Below, in pieces: positions 31,362 to 42,010 of a stretch of 64,000 nt of DNA (positions are counted from its first letter, which is position 1; the number at the start of each line of letters is the position of its first letter). The notes beneath the pieces are model-generated. The model did no database searches, was not told where the DNA came from, and worked only from the letters and a program-made list of their open reading frames with translations. The DNA lies in the NCBI GenBank assembly GCA_029204225.1, contig CM055108.1:47045486-47109485 (forward strand). Direction: 5' to 3'. The translations under genes and the position numbers were made by a program. Source of the DNA: Diphasiastrum complanatum. Lineage: Eukaryota; Streptophyta; Lycopodiopsida; Lycopodiales; Lycopodiaceae.

Positions 31362-32200
31362 TAATTTCAACTGATATCTGCCAGCGGGGCCTTTCGAAGA
31401 CCGAAGTCTGTAGAGGAGAAAATCAATGAATTTTTATCAAAGTATCCCCACGAGTCATCAAGAGGCGGCTGGCAGATATCGTTTTCTGCTAAGACAATCA
31501 AGGGCAACGAACTTCAAGTACTACCCGCCCTCCAACCACAGCCAGAGTGGCGTCAGGAGTTGTTCGAAAGACACCCTGCGGCCATCAAGGCCTACGTGAC
31601 GAGTCCACAACAATTACGGGTGAATGAGCACTTCCTGCCATGTCCACAAAGATCCAAATGGGCGGAATGTGACACTCCTCTGGACAAGATCACACTTCAG
31701 AATTTCAATTGGCTGGTCATACAATCAGAATATGGGTGGACTACGGATGTAGATGCTAGAAGAGCTCTCACCGCATTCGCCAACCAATACCTCAATTGCC
31801 CTGATCCCACAGTCCGCGCGGTAGCCACTTACGCCCGAGACTTAGAACATCTATGGGGATCAAAACTAAATCGGACAATTTTCTCCCATCCATATTCTTT
31901 GATGTTAATAAGGCGCTACCTTTAAACAAAATTGAAGATCAGCTGCCAATAGCTCGTGTCTATTACCGAGCTGCGCTTCAGGGTGATGCATGGACACGCC
32001 GATTCCAAACATGGGTCGACCAAGATTGGCTGCGGGAGCCCACAAGTCTCTTCACACGCCAAAAGACTTGAAGAAATTGGACCGCCTCAACTTTATGGAA
32101 GACGTCACCACCTACCTCATGTAGCAAAGGCGGGCGAAGAAAACGCTCTACTAAATTGGCAGAGTGTCGAGGGACCGACACTACTTCAGGCCGTGGGTCC
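31362..32200 (+). pseudogene. 3' internal region of the outer LTR element, with an unassigned ORF
   Basis: A frame open from 31,365 to 31,925 encodes an unfamiliar protein (RRPKSVEEKINEFLSKYP, QPEWRQELFERHPAAIKAYV, VIQSEYGWTTDVDARRALTAF), then after a frameshift near 31,890 continues to 32,071 (LPLNKIEDQLPIARVYYRAAL, WTRRFQTWVDQDWL). It lies directly upstream of the 3' LTR at 32,201, so it is either an extra ORF of that element or captured host sequence. It shows no RT, RNase H or integrase motif. Composition is less AT-rich than its surroundings. No canonical purine tract is seen before the LTR (CCGTGGGTCC). Confidence 0.5.
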
Positions 32201-33019
32201 TGTTGGGGGTATTCCCAACAAAGTGTAAATAAATAAAGTCATTCAATAAAATGTGTTTTGAGGGCATGGCATCTTGCACGCGTAAGCCCATGGCCCAATG
32301 AGCACACAAGTAAAGTTGTAAATAAAATAAACTTGACTTGGGCCTTGGAATTAAAATAAAACTAGAGGCCCAAAGTCATTTTTAAACTTAGAGATTATTT
32401 TTTAGAGTTGGGTCCAAATTGGGACTCACATGAATCTTGTGATTACCAATGTACTTCTTGTGGACCCTTGGATCAAGTTGGGTCCAGGATGAATGGATAG
32501 GATCATTGTGAATATTAGCCAATAGGATTGAGGGGCAAGGGCCTTCCCCATTTTATAAAAAGGCACAATTTGTACCCTATTTTCATGCTTAATGAGAAGG
32601 AGGAAACTCTACCAATTTTGGAAGAGAAGCATCCTCATTTGCAATTCAATGCTTGCTATTACTCTTGTTGTTTTCTATTGCTTTCAAGTTCATGCTTTTT
32701 GGTTTCAATAGTTTATGTTACTCCTTTAGCAAGTACAATGTGCATTTGAGCTAACCTCCAGCCTCCCTCTATCTCTCTCTTCTATCTTCTTTCCCCTCCA
32801 TCTTTTCTATTCATCCCCTTCCTTTCACCTACAATCATGATGAATGTTAGTGTAAAGGAGTAGAGTTAAGGGAGAGTAGTGTTAGTGGTTAGTAGAATTA
32901 AGGGAGAAAGTAGGAAACTAACTGAAAATAGCATCTATGCATAGTTAAGTACCTATCCAGTGATCTAACCCTTGTTGACAGGCGGGAGGGCTATACTACG
33001 CGAGATCGTCGACCCTACA
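32201..33019 (+). repeat. 3' LTR of the split outer element
   Basis: 819 bp, starting TGTTGGGGGT and ending GACCCTACA, with a TATA box TTTTATAAAAAGG near 32,552. The same LTR lies inverted at 57,325-58,128 (804 bp) with small differences. The target duplication ACAAT follows at 33,020-33,024 and also flanks the other LTR. Because the two LTRs of one element must be in direct orientation, the pair shows that an inversion split the element. Confidence 0.9.
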
Positions 33020-33480
33020 ACAATAGATACTATTTTTTTTGTTCAAGGTTATTTTCAAAGCATGAGTAACCCTTTTTCAACAATTGATTTGAATAGGTAA
33101 TTCTGCTCTACTTGTCAGATTTTCAATACTCTTTTGACTACTAGGAAAATAAAATGATTAAATCCATAGCGATATTTTGCACTATGCTTGACACAAACAA
33201 CCTTGTCCATTTTAGGAAGAGGAGCGTGCTAGTTATGGCTAGAAAACCAACCTTTAAACCCAAATGCTATAGATGATACCCTTTGCAAAGATTATTTCGG
33301 CTTTACAGAGTTGGAATATGAAGACCTTACATGCACGAGAAGCTTGTATGTAGTTGTCTTTAATGCATGCAATATACATGACTTTGCCATCCTAGAAATA
33401 TAACTAGTGACTCCTATTATTACCAGTTAGCATCACACTTGTTTGTAGTCCACATCGTTTTACCTCTTAGTATGTGGACA
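33020..33480 (+). repeat. Duplicated locus, copy 1, right part (first piece)
   Basis: Collinear with 46,765-47,240, starting at the target site ACAATAGATACTATTT. It includes words such as TTGCACTATGCTTGACACAAAC and ends at CTCTTAGTATGTGG, where about 3 kb of other DNA intervenes before the match resumes at 36,483. Confidence 0.85.
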
Positions 33481-34539
33481 AGTACTTCTAAGTAATATAG
33501 AATTTTTTCTTTGAAATTTGTAGTTATGTATAATCATTTTTTGTGCCTTTCTTCCTCTTTGTTCTGCATGAGCAAGCTACATCAAGGGGAGAACATCTAT
33601 GGGCATTTTGAGTTATACAAATGATAAGAAGAGAAAGATTGCATATTTATAGTGGATCTTCTTTTTCAATGTGGGTCCGTCCATTTCTTTTTTATTTTAT
33701 TTGAAAGTACTTTTCTTTCTTCAATTTGCCAAAGTAGCCTTAAGCATGTCGAACACCTTTTTTTGTACTCTCCCATCCCACGATAGAGATGCATGACATA
33801 TGATGTTTTCATTCTCACTAATAACTAGAAAGGATCCTCTCTTCCCAAAGGAACATAGCTGGGCGCATACCAAAAATCCTTGTGTACAAGTTGAGATTGT
33901 TACGTATTTCAATGAGCGCCTAAGAAACTTGCAAATGTAATGTATGCATTGAGTTCAAACTTATTGGCAAGTGGCAACTTACTAAGGGCAGTGCCAAAGC
34001 GACTTACTAGGTAAGCAGTGGCATGGGTATGCAATACTAAATGCTGACGATGATTCGTAGTCGTTTGGTATGCATATTCATTTTCCTATGCAAAAAGAAG
34101 TCAGCTTAATATCAAACAAATCACATAGTATATAGTATATACATTAGGAAATCAGCTCTTGTGCACTAAGCACTCTCCCTTGTATTACGAGAATTTCTAG
34201 TTATAGTCTATTACAAACTCTTGTGATGAGGAAAGGTTCTTCCCTATGCATTCTTGTAGGATATAACAAGTCTACGATTCTCAACACGTACGTTGCATGC
34301 CTATTGATGCCATCTTTAGGAATTACATTCATAGATACATGTAGCAATCTACAATATTTGTTGTGTCTTTTGTTTGAATCTAGCTATGCACATTTCTCCT
34401 TAAGTTTTCATATGATTTTGTTCTTTGGGGTTGCTCATCTATCTTGTTTTTTAAAGGTTAAAGAGTTTTCATGATATCAATTTATTTTTTATGAAAATTA
34501 TATTGATTATAGTATGAATAGATATGTTAGTATATTTGG

Positions 34540-35175
34540 ATATGAACCACACACTCTCATCAATGGTAAAGTAGAGAGTGCAAAGACATCATATATGTAG
34601 AAAACATGATTTCTTGCAAAGGAAAAGGTGAAGTGAGACCAAGATTGAACATATAAAACCCTTACACTTTTAATACATGGACCTAGTTTTTCTTCGAGTT
34701 GTTAAGGACTAGATTCTACATGCTAACAAAAGCTTCATTTCTATGGACTGTGATTAAGGTTTGGGATAGCTACGGACCATAATTGGCCATGAGTAGTTGA
34801 GACTCACTACAATCAAATGGAAAAGTTGAATAGATGAGTGAACCAAGTGGTCAAGGATATTCTTCACGTATTTATTAGATACAGGCTGAATGAGGGACAT
34901 ACCTCGCAGTCTTGGAGTTTGCTTACAAAAGAAAAAACATTCAACCATTGTTACCTTTGATGATGACGTATGGATATGAACCACACTATCTCATCAATGG
35001 TAAAGTAGAGAGTGCAAAGACATTATATATGTAGAAAACTTGACTTTTTGCCAAAGAAAAGATGAAGTGAGACCAAGATTGAGTAAGGGCTATGTGGGTC
35101 AACATAGAAAACCCTTACACTTTTAATACATGGACTTAGTTTTTCTTAAGGACTAGATTCTACATGCTAACAAAT
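34540..35175 (+). repeat. Pair of direct repeats, about 190 bp each
   Basis: Units at 34,540-34,735 and 34,973-35,175 share GGATATGAACCACAC, GGTAAAGTAGAGAGTGCAAAG, GTGAGACCAAGATTGA and CATGGAC(C/T)TAGTTTTTCTT. The second continues into the integrase C-terminus, so the first is a partial duplication of gypsy sequence. Confidence 0.7.
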
Positions 35176-35470
35176 GTCCAAAGTTGGACCACAGATTGCT
35201 ATTGTTAAGGTTGGAGAAGTTGCATATGAGCTCGACCTGCCTGATTTTGTGAAGGGTCAGCTGATTTTTCATGTAAGTAGACTGCTTCAATGATATGGAC
35301 AACATTATGCACGGTAGTGTTGAGTTGCAGGAGGAAGATTACGAGGATCATGTACAAAAATTATCTGATTCTTGAATAGTTGGTAGCATGGAAGGGATAT
35401 CTCTAGAAGACGTGACTTAGGAATGATTGAATTTTTTGTCCCTTCAGGCTGCCTCAAATCTGTGGTAGAA
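34750..35470 (+). pseudogene. Ty3/gypsy (chromovirus-type) integrase C-terminus remnant
   Basis: Heavily mutated frames give an integrase-end passage: HYNQMEKLNR, then QVVKDILHVFIRYRL, later VGPQIAIVKVGEVAYELDLP and VKGQLIFHVSRLLQ (the conserved integrase C-terminal fold), then near 35,390 a chromodomain-like VAWKGYPLEDVTWE-type passage with stops. No gag or RT is nearby. It is a relic only. Confidence 0.6.
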
Positions 35471-36482
35471 AGAAGTAGGCAAATTTCAGATTTAGCTACT
35501 CCATTTGGCTAGCTCAATTCGTTGATAAGAAACCACAAAACACTCTGATTCTTGAAGATTTGCTTGCTTCCACTCACTGTTAGAAAGTTGAATTTTAGAT
35601 CTTGATGGCTGCTCCTAGGTCACTGGAACCCTTGAATTGATGGCTGAAACAGAAGCAAATTTCGGCCCCTCCTCAATCGCTAATGAATCCAATTTTGTAG
35701 GGAGCAAATCTGCTGCCTTTCTAGGAGTCAGAATTTTTGAAAATTTGGATTGATTTTTGGCTGAAAAATTTTAGTAGTGAAAATCACTGGTCAGCTACCA
35801 TCCAATCGCTGAAATTTCAAGCAGATTTTGTGAAAGTTTGTTGCGATTTCTCTGCTCCCTCGGTCGCGGATTTTCCTGGTCTGCTGTCTTTCAGGTCAAA
35901 ATTCCAGACCTTTGTAACTCTTTTTCCAGCAATTTATGACTGCTGTTGACATTACTATCAGATCAGTCGTTGATGGCTGAAAAGATGCCTCCCTAGCTCA
36001 CTAACAAATCAACTTTTGGAGGCCCAAAACTTTTGTTGAAAACTTGCCTGATTCCAAAGGAAATCAGTCGTTTCTTTGCTGCTTCCCCTGTGACCTGCCT
36101 TCTCTACGAATTGACCTTTCTTCAAAATGCTTTCAGAAGGTGCCTAAACTGGGCATGAGTTGTACCCGCTACTGGTGTTCACCTACTCACCTGCTGTGGG
36201 TTTTGTCTTGTCATTGACGGTCACACGACTGAAGCCTAACATTGTTCATCTACATTCAAGATGTGGTTTTTACAATATTACCAAGAACAAGGTAATCAAA
36301 CAGTCTAACAATGGTAACTTGCTCTTTGTGGTTACCTGTAAACAGGGGTAGCAGCTATTTGTCTGTGCAAGTGTTATTTAAGTTCTTTTGCCGATTTTTG
36401 TGTCCTTGTATTGTTGATTTTCTGGAGTCAAAGTCATTCTTCAGTGTTGCATTTATTGGTAACTCGAAAGTTGAACCAAATG

Positions 36483-37675
36483 CTCTGTGGAAATGATGTG
36501 AGAGGGATGTCTTACTTACGACTTGTTCCATCCATGGTACTGTGGTCCTTCATTTTGTGGGTAATTTTTTTGATGCCTAGAAAAAAAATCTGGTTCAGCA
36601 TATATTTGTGTCTATGATTGAGCATATATCTTTCACTGACTCACCAAATTGGTAGATAAAGATCAAATATAACTTCATTGTTTGGAGTCTTATTTGTTTT
36701 TGCTCCAAACAATACCAACTAGAACAACAATTGTATGAACATGGTGGGTTCATGTAGTTTTGGAATTGCAATTTATATGACCAATTGACAAAATTTTCTG
36801 GTAATAAATCATAATATGCATGAAATGCCTATGCTTTTTTCTTTCTCTAATTTACAAATGTTGTATTATCAATAATGCATTTTAGCTTGAATAAAATCAA
36901 TTGTTGAATTATTTCTAACATCTTGAATACTGTACTAAAACCATGGATTGTTGACAGATTGTATAGGATCGACATTTAATGCAAAAGGGTCAATGCAATG
37001 TCCAAATTGTCGATGTATTGAAGAAGGACAATGGCTTTATGCAAATGGTAGTCATTGTTTGGAAAATTCTTCAATGGATGGTTTGTTTGTTGGAATAATT
37101 GGTGTAATTCAATCGAATGAAGACCATGTAAGAACCTAATTTGTGCATCTATCTTGCATGCTCTTTTCTAATTAGTTGCAATACTTCTAGATAGTTTCAT
37201 AACATTTGCTTGATGTCACATAGTTAGGCATGCATACATCATCAATCATTTCATGTTTAAATATAATTTGTTTGTAAAACTTGATTGATCAAAATTGCTG
37301 GCTTGTATATCTAAACTTTTGGTTTTCTTGGACACAAGATAATGACGAAACATAGGTAGAAAGTATCGTCATTGATAAAGCTTTCATGTTTCAACAAAAA
37401 ATCAACAAAGTCTCAATGCAAAGGAGAACTTATCCAAACGTTTTGAACTCTCAAAGAGGAACGCATTTATAGTTAGCCAATTTTTAAAAACTTATCATTT
37501 CCTTTCATAAAATTGAAGGTGACTTGAGAAAAAGTTTCTCAACATCAACTGAAAGGAAAATCCATGAAGATAAGAATGTGAGACATATTGCAACTTAAGC
37601 AAAAGAAAGAGCAATAAAAAAAGTTGGAACACACCAATTTCCTATTGAAATTGACATACTTTGACAAATTAGAGA
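36483..37675 (+). repeat. Duplicated locus, copy 1, right part (second piece)
   Basis: Collinear with 47,279-48,460, beginning TGGAAATGATGTGAGAGGGATG and ending ATACTTTGACAA, where the other copy is cut by the inversion junction. It contains the RING-finger exon at 36,958-37,127. Identity is high, with small indels. Confidence 0.88.
36958..37127 (+). CDS. Exon of a plant RING-finger protein (second half of the RING)
   Basis: Bounded by a TTGACAG acceptor and a GTAAGA donor (37,128). With one base from an upstream exon it encodes DCIGSTFNAKGSMQCPNCR then CIEEGQWLYANGSHC, the signature of a plant RING/U-box ubiquitin-ligase family in which the His-x-x-Cys, the CPNC pair and EKGQWLYANG are highly conserved. 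The first half of the RING and the rest of the gene are not visible within the window. In this copy the exon is open. Beyond YANGSH the match to the family fades, so it may be a truncated gene or have read into an intron. A duplicated copy at 47,752 has a stop. Confidence 0.65.
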
Positions 37676-38693
37676 TGACAAGTTGTAAGTAATAATAATG
37701 GTGAGCTTTCATCTACATGCATTTTGAAGTGCTACATATTGTTTCTACAAGTGGTTTAAAGTGAAGATCTGGTTGGCTGTAACAAGGCCTTGGTGGGTTA
37801 TTATGGTTATGTCACTTTTATTATGCTTTCAATAGTCTGTAGGTGTCACTTAATCTTGGGTAAATTTTGTGCCCAACTTATTGCTAACAAATAAAAGTAC
37901 CTACGAAGTCTCACACTGAAATATTCTAGAGATGATTAGGTTTTTGTCTTTTTTTCTTTCGATCTTTTTATAGTACTAACAAAAATCAGTAAGCATTATA
38001 TGTTCGTATCCCATTATGTCACTTCGCCTTTGTTGCTTGTTTGTTCAAGTCAAATAGTAAGGAGAATCCATTTCAAAGGTGTCAGATTCAGGTAATTTTT
38101 GTATCTTCTAATTTCTCCACTTGGTATTCTTTGAAGCATGGATAACTTTCTTAATATTTAGACCATCAATCAAGAGTTGAGTTGTTTGTATGATATAACA
38201 ATTGTCAAGTATTTAGGATAATGTGTATATTTTGTAAAATGAAACCATTGTTAGATTTTTTGTGATTGCTCCAGCCAATTTATTTGTTTTTCTAATCACA
38301 TAATAAGAAAATTGACGTTCTTGGAGTTTCTCATTTTCAAAGTTTTAGATATATTCCTTGGTTGTTCTTTTGTCGTACAGCTTCGAAGACAAGTGGATGC
38401 GGGCTTGCATTTACATTGTAGTTCACCTCGTACGTATCAATACTTGACATTAGTTTTTGAGTACGTGTCAGTATCATTTTTCTCTTTATGAATCATATGT
38501 ATCTCACTTGTTAGCTCTATCTTTTTGATGACTTAAGACCTATGTTATGAAAAATTGTTGTGTAGTAGCTTTGTTCCTAGTTAGAAAAGAAAGGTAACCT
38601 TTTTCTTTACACAATTGAGAGATTTGGATAAATATGAACTAATTAATACTGACATTATGTGTGCAGAAGCACGAGCACTCCACCAACTGCATG
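37676..38693. other. Non-coding region downstream of the RING exon, possible small exon
   Basis: No gene is recognised. Between a GTCGTACAG acceptor and a GTACGT donor, 38,383-38,430 reads LRRQVDAGLHLHCSS, and another acceptor GTGTGCAG precedes AAGCACGAGCACTCC at 38,668. These could be downstream exons of the RING gene, but that is unproven. Confidence 0.3.
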
Positions 38694-39062
38694 ATGTTTG
38701 GTCTTATTTTCTTTTTTGTCCAAGCATGCCACTTTCTAATGCTTTTGTTTTTATGTAGCTTTTTCTCAAAGAGTCAATTATTTGACCTCTTGTTTCATTT
38801 GTTTACTACCATAATGAAACTACCATTGGTTGGTGGTGAAGCCCACCCTTATGGATAGGGAAAATGGGGAGGACCTTGCCCCCTCCCTTTATTCCTTTTA
38901 TTTTTTCTGTGGGAGAGGTTCTATTCTGGCTTCGTTGGGAGGCTTGCGTAGTTCCTAACATTAGCTTGCTTTTCTTTTTACGAATTAGATTGAAATTAAA
39001 AATACATTCATGTACTTTGTAGCGGCTTCGACCAACGTAGAGTTCATAATAATTGCATAAAG

Positions 39063-39134
39063 CTGGAGTAAAAGGATTCGAACCTTTGCATTTTTGTACC
39101 AAAAAACGATGCCTTAGCACTTGGATATACTCCA
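39063..39134 (-). pseudogene. trnQ-UUG pseudogene, mitochondrial type
   Basis: The acceptor stem TGGAGTA/TACTCCA pairs over 7 bp, and the T-arm AAAGGTTCGAATCCTTT is perfect. The loop TTTTGGT carries anticodon TTG. The anticodon stem is destroyed (CGTT against ACAA; plant mitochondrial trnQ has CGGT/ACCG), so it cannot fold normally. The 72-nt length and the sequence fit plant mitochondrial, not chloroplast, trnQ. Confidence 0.75.
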
Positions 39135-39868
39135 TGGGTGATAACAATGAGCGGAAATGAGAGAAGCAGCTATCTCCCTCCGCTGCTCCTCTCGGAGAAA
39201 CTTCAGGAACGTTACCGCTCATAGGCTCCCAACCCCCTTCTAGTCGAGTAGCTCTGTTGTTCAGCTTTACCATGCTACTCGCTTGACAAGGTCCAAAGTA
39301 ATCTCTGTGGGAGGAGACGCTCCTCATCTGCCAAATGTTCACTCCAAGACCCTCCATCTAGATAATGGGTAGGAGTGGTCCTCTTCCAAGCTTAGCGCCC
39401 CCCCCGGAAGGGTGGGCCTCCCCGGTGATGGTTCCTAATAGTCCAATAAATAATCTAAGGGGTACCAAATTTATTTGACTGGCATAGATGTGCCCTTGTA
39501 GGGTTCTATTTATTTGGGGGTAGTGGGCCACGACGAACTTAGCCCGCTCGTGACAGATCGGATGCAGCACCACTCTATGGATAGTATTGTGTATCCATAC
39601 CCCTACGATATGAGCCTATTGGATATTCGAAGTCCTAAATGGAAAAATAATAACGCGTTCTCCGGCTTGCCTATGGAAGGGCCAAAGGCCGCAACTACCC
39701 CGTTTCGTACGGAATTAATAACTAGCCCCAAGCCTGGGCGGGGAATTGGCTTTCACCCGTGAATTTTTCAGGATCACAACCCACCGCCGCACCCCTGTAT
39801 ATATGGGAGAAGCAGCAAGTTTCGCAGAATGAGCTTGAAGGACGAGGGAGGATATAGCAAGTAGAGAA

Positions 39869-39934
39869 TAGGCTTAGTAGGGCTCGAACTTCCCATTATG
39901 AGCGGTACGTTTAAGCCAAATAAACTATAAGCCC
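39869..39934 (-). pseudogene. trnI-CAU pseudogene, mitochondrial type, internally deleted
   Basis: The 5' part GGGCTTATAGTTTATTTGG, the anticodon loop CTCATAA and the 3' part TTCGAGCCCTACTAAGCC match plant mitochondrial trnI(CAU). The acceptor pairs GGGCTTA/TAAGCCT. About 8 nt between anticodon loop and T-arm are lost, so the anticodon stem and variable loop are broken. The left arm has only the first half (28,712-28,735). Confidence 0.72.
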
Positions 39935-40453
39935 AGCTACCAGCTCTATCCTTAAGTAATAGAGTCAAGAGAAGTGGCGAAAGCAAAGCCCTGGACTGCA
40001 GAAGGGCGAGTGCAGCTTTATGGTGTTTCTAATGTGAAGCCCCTGGGGGGGATTCCACCAACCATGACTGAACTGGATCGGTCTCGTAAGGTTCACGCTA
40101 TCGCATGTCGAGCGACGAGAGCCAAATGTTTGTCTTGTAGGTGGACTATTACTGAACTGGAATAATTTCTCAATTCTACATCTCGATACCACGATTTTCC
40201 ATAATAATAGATTTTGTAGTATCCGCGATTCTGAAACGGACCTAGGTCCTGATGACTGAAGTCCTGCTGGATGGGCGATGACATAGCTCAAATAATATCT
40301 ACGATGGGATGAGCGAAGAGCAGAAAAGTTTTTTGTTCTACACAACGTTCCCACCTTCTTTGAAAGTCTTCCTGATTGGTTTTTCAACCAATCAAGGTCG
40401 ATCGAATGCCACAACTGAATGAAATAGATTTAAACTAAAAAAGTACATGTATA

Positions 40454-41410
40454 TCAAAGATAAATTGTATATACCCTAATAGATTCAATGGTTATCTCTC
40501 CAATTGAGGTCGTCATTGTCGATATTTCCCGAACGACATTAGGAACTAGAGAACCAAATTCTCCATGTGTAGTATTAGCTGAGTTTACTTTTACACATAG
40601 AAAATTTGATACTCCCTCCTTGTTTATCTTTACAGAAAGAATGTTTAGGCTCCAACGCCGACTGCAATAATCAAAATAAAAATTAGAATTATTTGAACAT
40701 GAGTAATCATCCAAATTAAAGCAGCAAAAGCAAACTAGCAATCCTTACTTATTCTCATATGGAATCAAATAAAATTTCGCCGTTGGACTGCATTCGATGA
40801 GATATACAGCCCTTTCAAAATTGGCGTCTTTTGCCTTCACCGCTCCCATTAAAAATGGATTGACAACAAAAACTACACCCTGAGAATCAAAACTAATACT
40901 ATGTTGCAAAAAGTTTTTGCCGAGTTCTACAATAACATCTGTAATTTCTTATGTTTTTTCTTTCAACTCTGCACAAAATTTTGGACCTAATCTATAGCTT
41001 CTATTTGAATCTAGAAGAAAGAAATCAAAATAATTGCCGAGCTGATCAATTTTATGAGCTAAGTAAGCTTCATATTGATTATAATGTTCAAAATTAGAAT
41101 AAACCTAATTAGGATCGTATGGAATTCTGACAAAAAGATTATGTACAGGGAGAGAAAGAGATGTAGACACAATATTTACAGATTTTTCAGTTATTTTATC
41201 AAGCTCCTCTTGGGTTATCATCACTTTTGGTGAAGAAATCTCTTGAAGAGCTGAATGAATTACATGAGGAGGAGAGGATGATTCTGGGTCTGAATAAAAT
41301 TCTCCAGCATCTAATTTAGAGCTCAAAAGAATGTGGGGTCTCTTGCCAGCGATAACTCTAGGAGGAAGGGAAGCACCTGGCTTCGAGATCCAGCTTCCTT
41401 TTAAGGCATG
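40454..41410 (-). pseudogene. Unrecognised gene Y, right copy
   Basis: Minus-strand counterpart of 27,330-28,033. It starts in the frame GASLPPRVIAGKRPHILL, then KLDAGEFYSDPESSSPPH, ITQEELDKITEKSVNIVS, HNLFVRIPYDPN and a stop at the same place as the left copy; then LGNYFDFFLLDSNRSYRLGP, FDSQGVVFVVNPFLMGAVKA, FERAVYLIECSPTAKFYLIP, and a further part VKINKEGVSNFLCVKV, VVREISTMTTSIGEITIESI. Amino-acid text is better conserved between the arms than expected for free drift, but stops are shared. Function unknown. Confidence 0.5.
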
Positions 41411-41619
41411 CATGGCTGCACGGCAAAACGAGCATCAACCCCAAGGGACAGGGTAACATTCCCAACAGATCGACCGAAAGGAGCTCTAGGAAGTCTTTTT
41501 ATCTCCCTCAGCCAGACTTGCTTTCTGCCACGTTTACGGCCAATACTAGGGGGAATACGAGCATGAGATGGTTGTACAGAGGTAATGGCACGGGCAGTGG
41601 ATTTCGTCCTAGCCATCAT
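41401..41619 (-). pseudogene. Histone H3-like ORF, right copy (deleted alpha-1)
   Basis: Begins ATGATG at 41,619/41,616 with MARTKSTARAITSVQPSHAR, then GRKRGRKQVWLREIKRLPRA. The STELLI stretch present in the left copy is deleted in frame, after which APFGRSVGNV and GVDARF follow and the frame is lost. The same start and tail show that it is a true duplicate of 27,069-27,389. Without STELLI the first helix of the fold cannot form. Confidence 0.6.
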
Positions 41620-42010
41620 TCTCAAAATCAAAAGAAGTAAATTTGAAAACAAAAAGTCTGTGATTTGAGTATCGAAATCAAGCGCAAATAATGAAAGCAA
41701 AATATTTTTTGAAAGAAAGGACTAAATATCGGTTTTGAGCGCAAGATTACAAGAGAAATAAAGTAACAAGAAGATCCGCGTTCGAAAGCGATATCGGCAA
41801 TACAACTGTTTAAGTCTCGAGCGCAAGGAGTGATGGCGGACGAAGAAGGAACAGAGAGCATGCTTGAGAGCGATATTAAGAGCGAAAAACAAAAAGTTTG
41901 CGACAAAAAATGAAAATTCTGAGGGGGTATGTATATTATATTTTTGCACGTGTGAAAAAATCGGCTATGGACACATGGCAAAATCTAACTGGTCATTGTT
42001 CCTTCTATTA

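Larger units (their letters stand above)
33481..36482. other. Extra 3-kb segment absent from the second locus copy
   Basis: The other copy (47,240-47,279) goes across this point with about 40 bp. The segment holds a decayed chromovirus integrase tail, a duplicated 190-bp stretch and otherwise non-coding DNA. No LTR termini are obvious. A minus-strand open frame at 33,721-33,912 is not recognisable. Confidence 0.45.
38800..40390. other. Mitochondrial-type DNA insert, right copy (longer)
   Basis: A GC-richer block about 1.6 kb long carrying two degraded tRNA genes of plant mitochondrial type (trnQ-UUG and trnI-CAU, both minus) and sequence with no recognised gene. Part of it (39,905-40,390) is shared with the left arm, so the transfer came before the duplication of the arms. 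Open frames in it (for example 38,806-39,357 minus and 39,514-39,762 plus) do not match a protein I know. Both ends are approximate. Confidence 0.65.

Noticed and set aside
39063-39134. Functional tRNA-Gln gene
   Set aside because: The anticodon stem cannot pair (CGTT against ACAA) and the neighbouring sequence is decayed mitochondrial DNA in the nucleus.
38806-39357. 183-codon minus-strand ORF as a protein gene
   Set aside because: It runs through the trnQ remnant and other mitochondrial-type non-coding DNA, so the open frame is incidental.
38800-40390. Chloroplast origin of the organelle-like block
   Set aside because: The trnQ and trnI(CAU) remnants fit the plant mitochondrial versions; chloroplast trnI-CAU starts GCATCCATGG, unlike GGGCTTATAG here.
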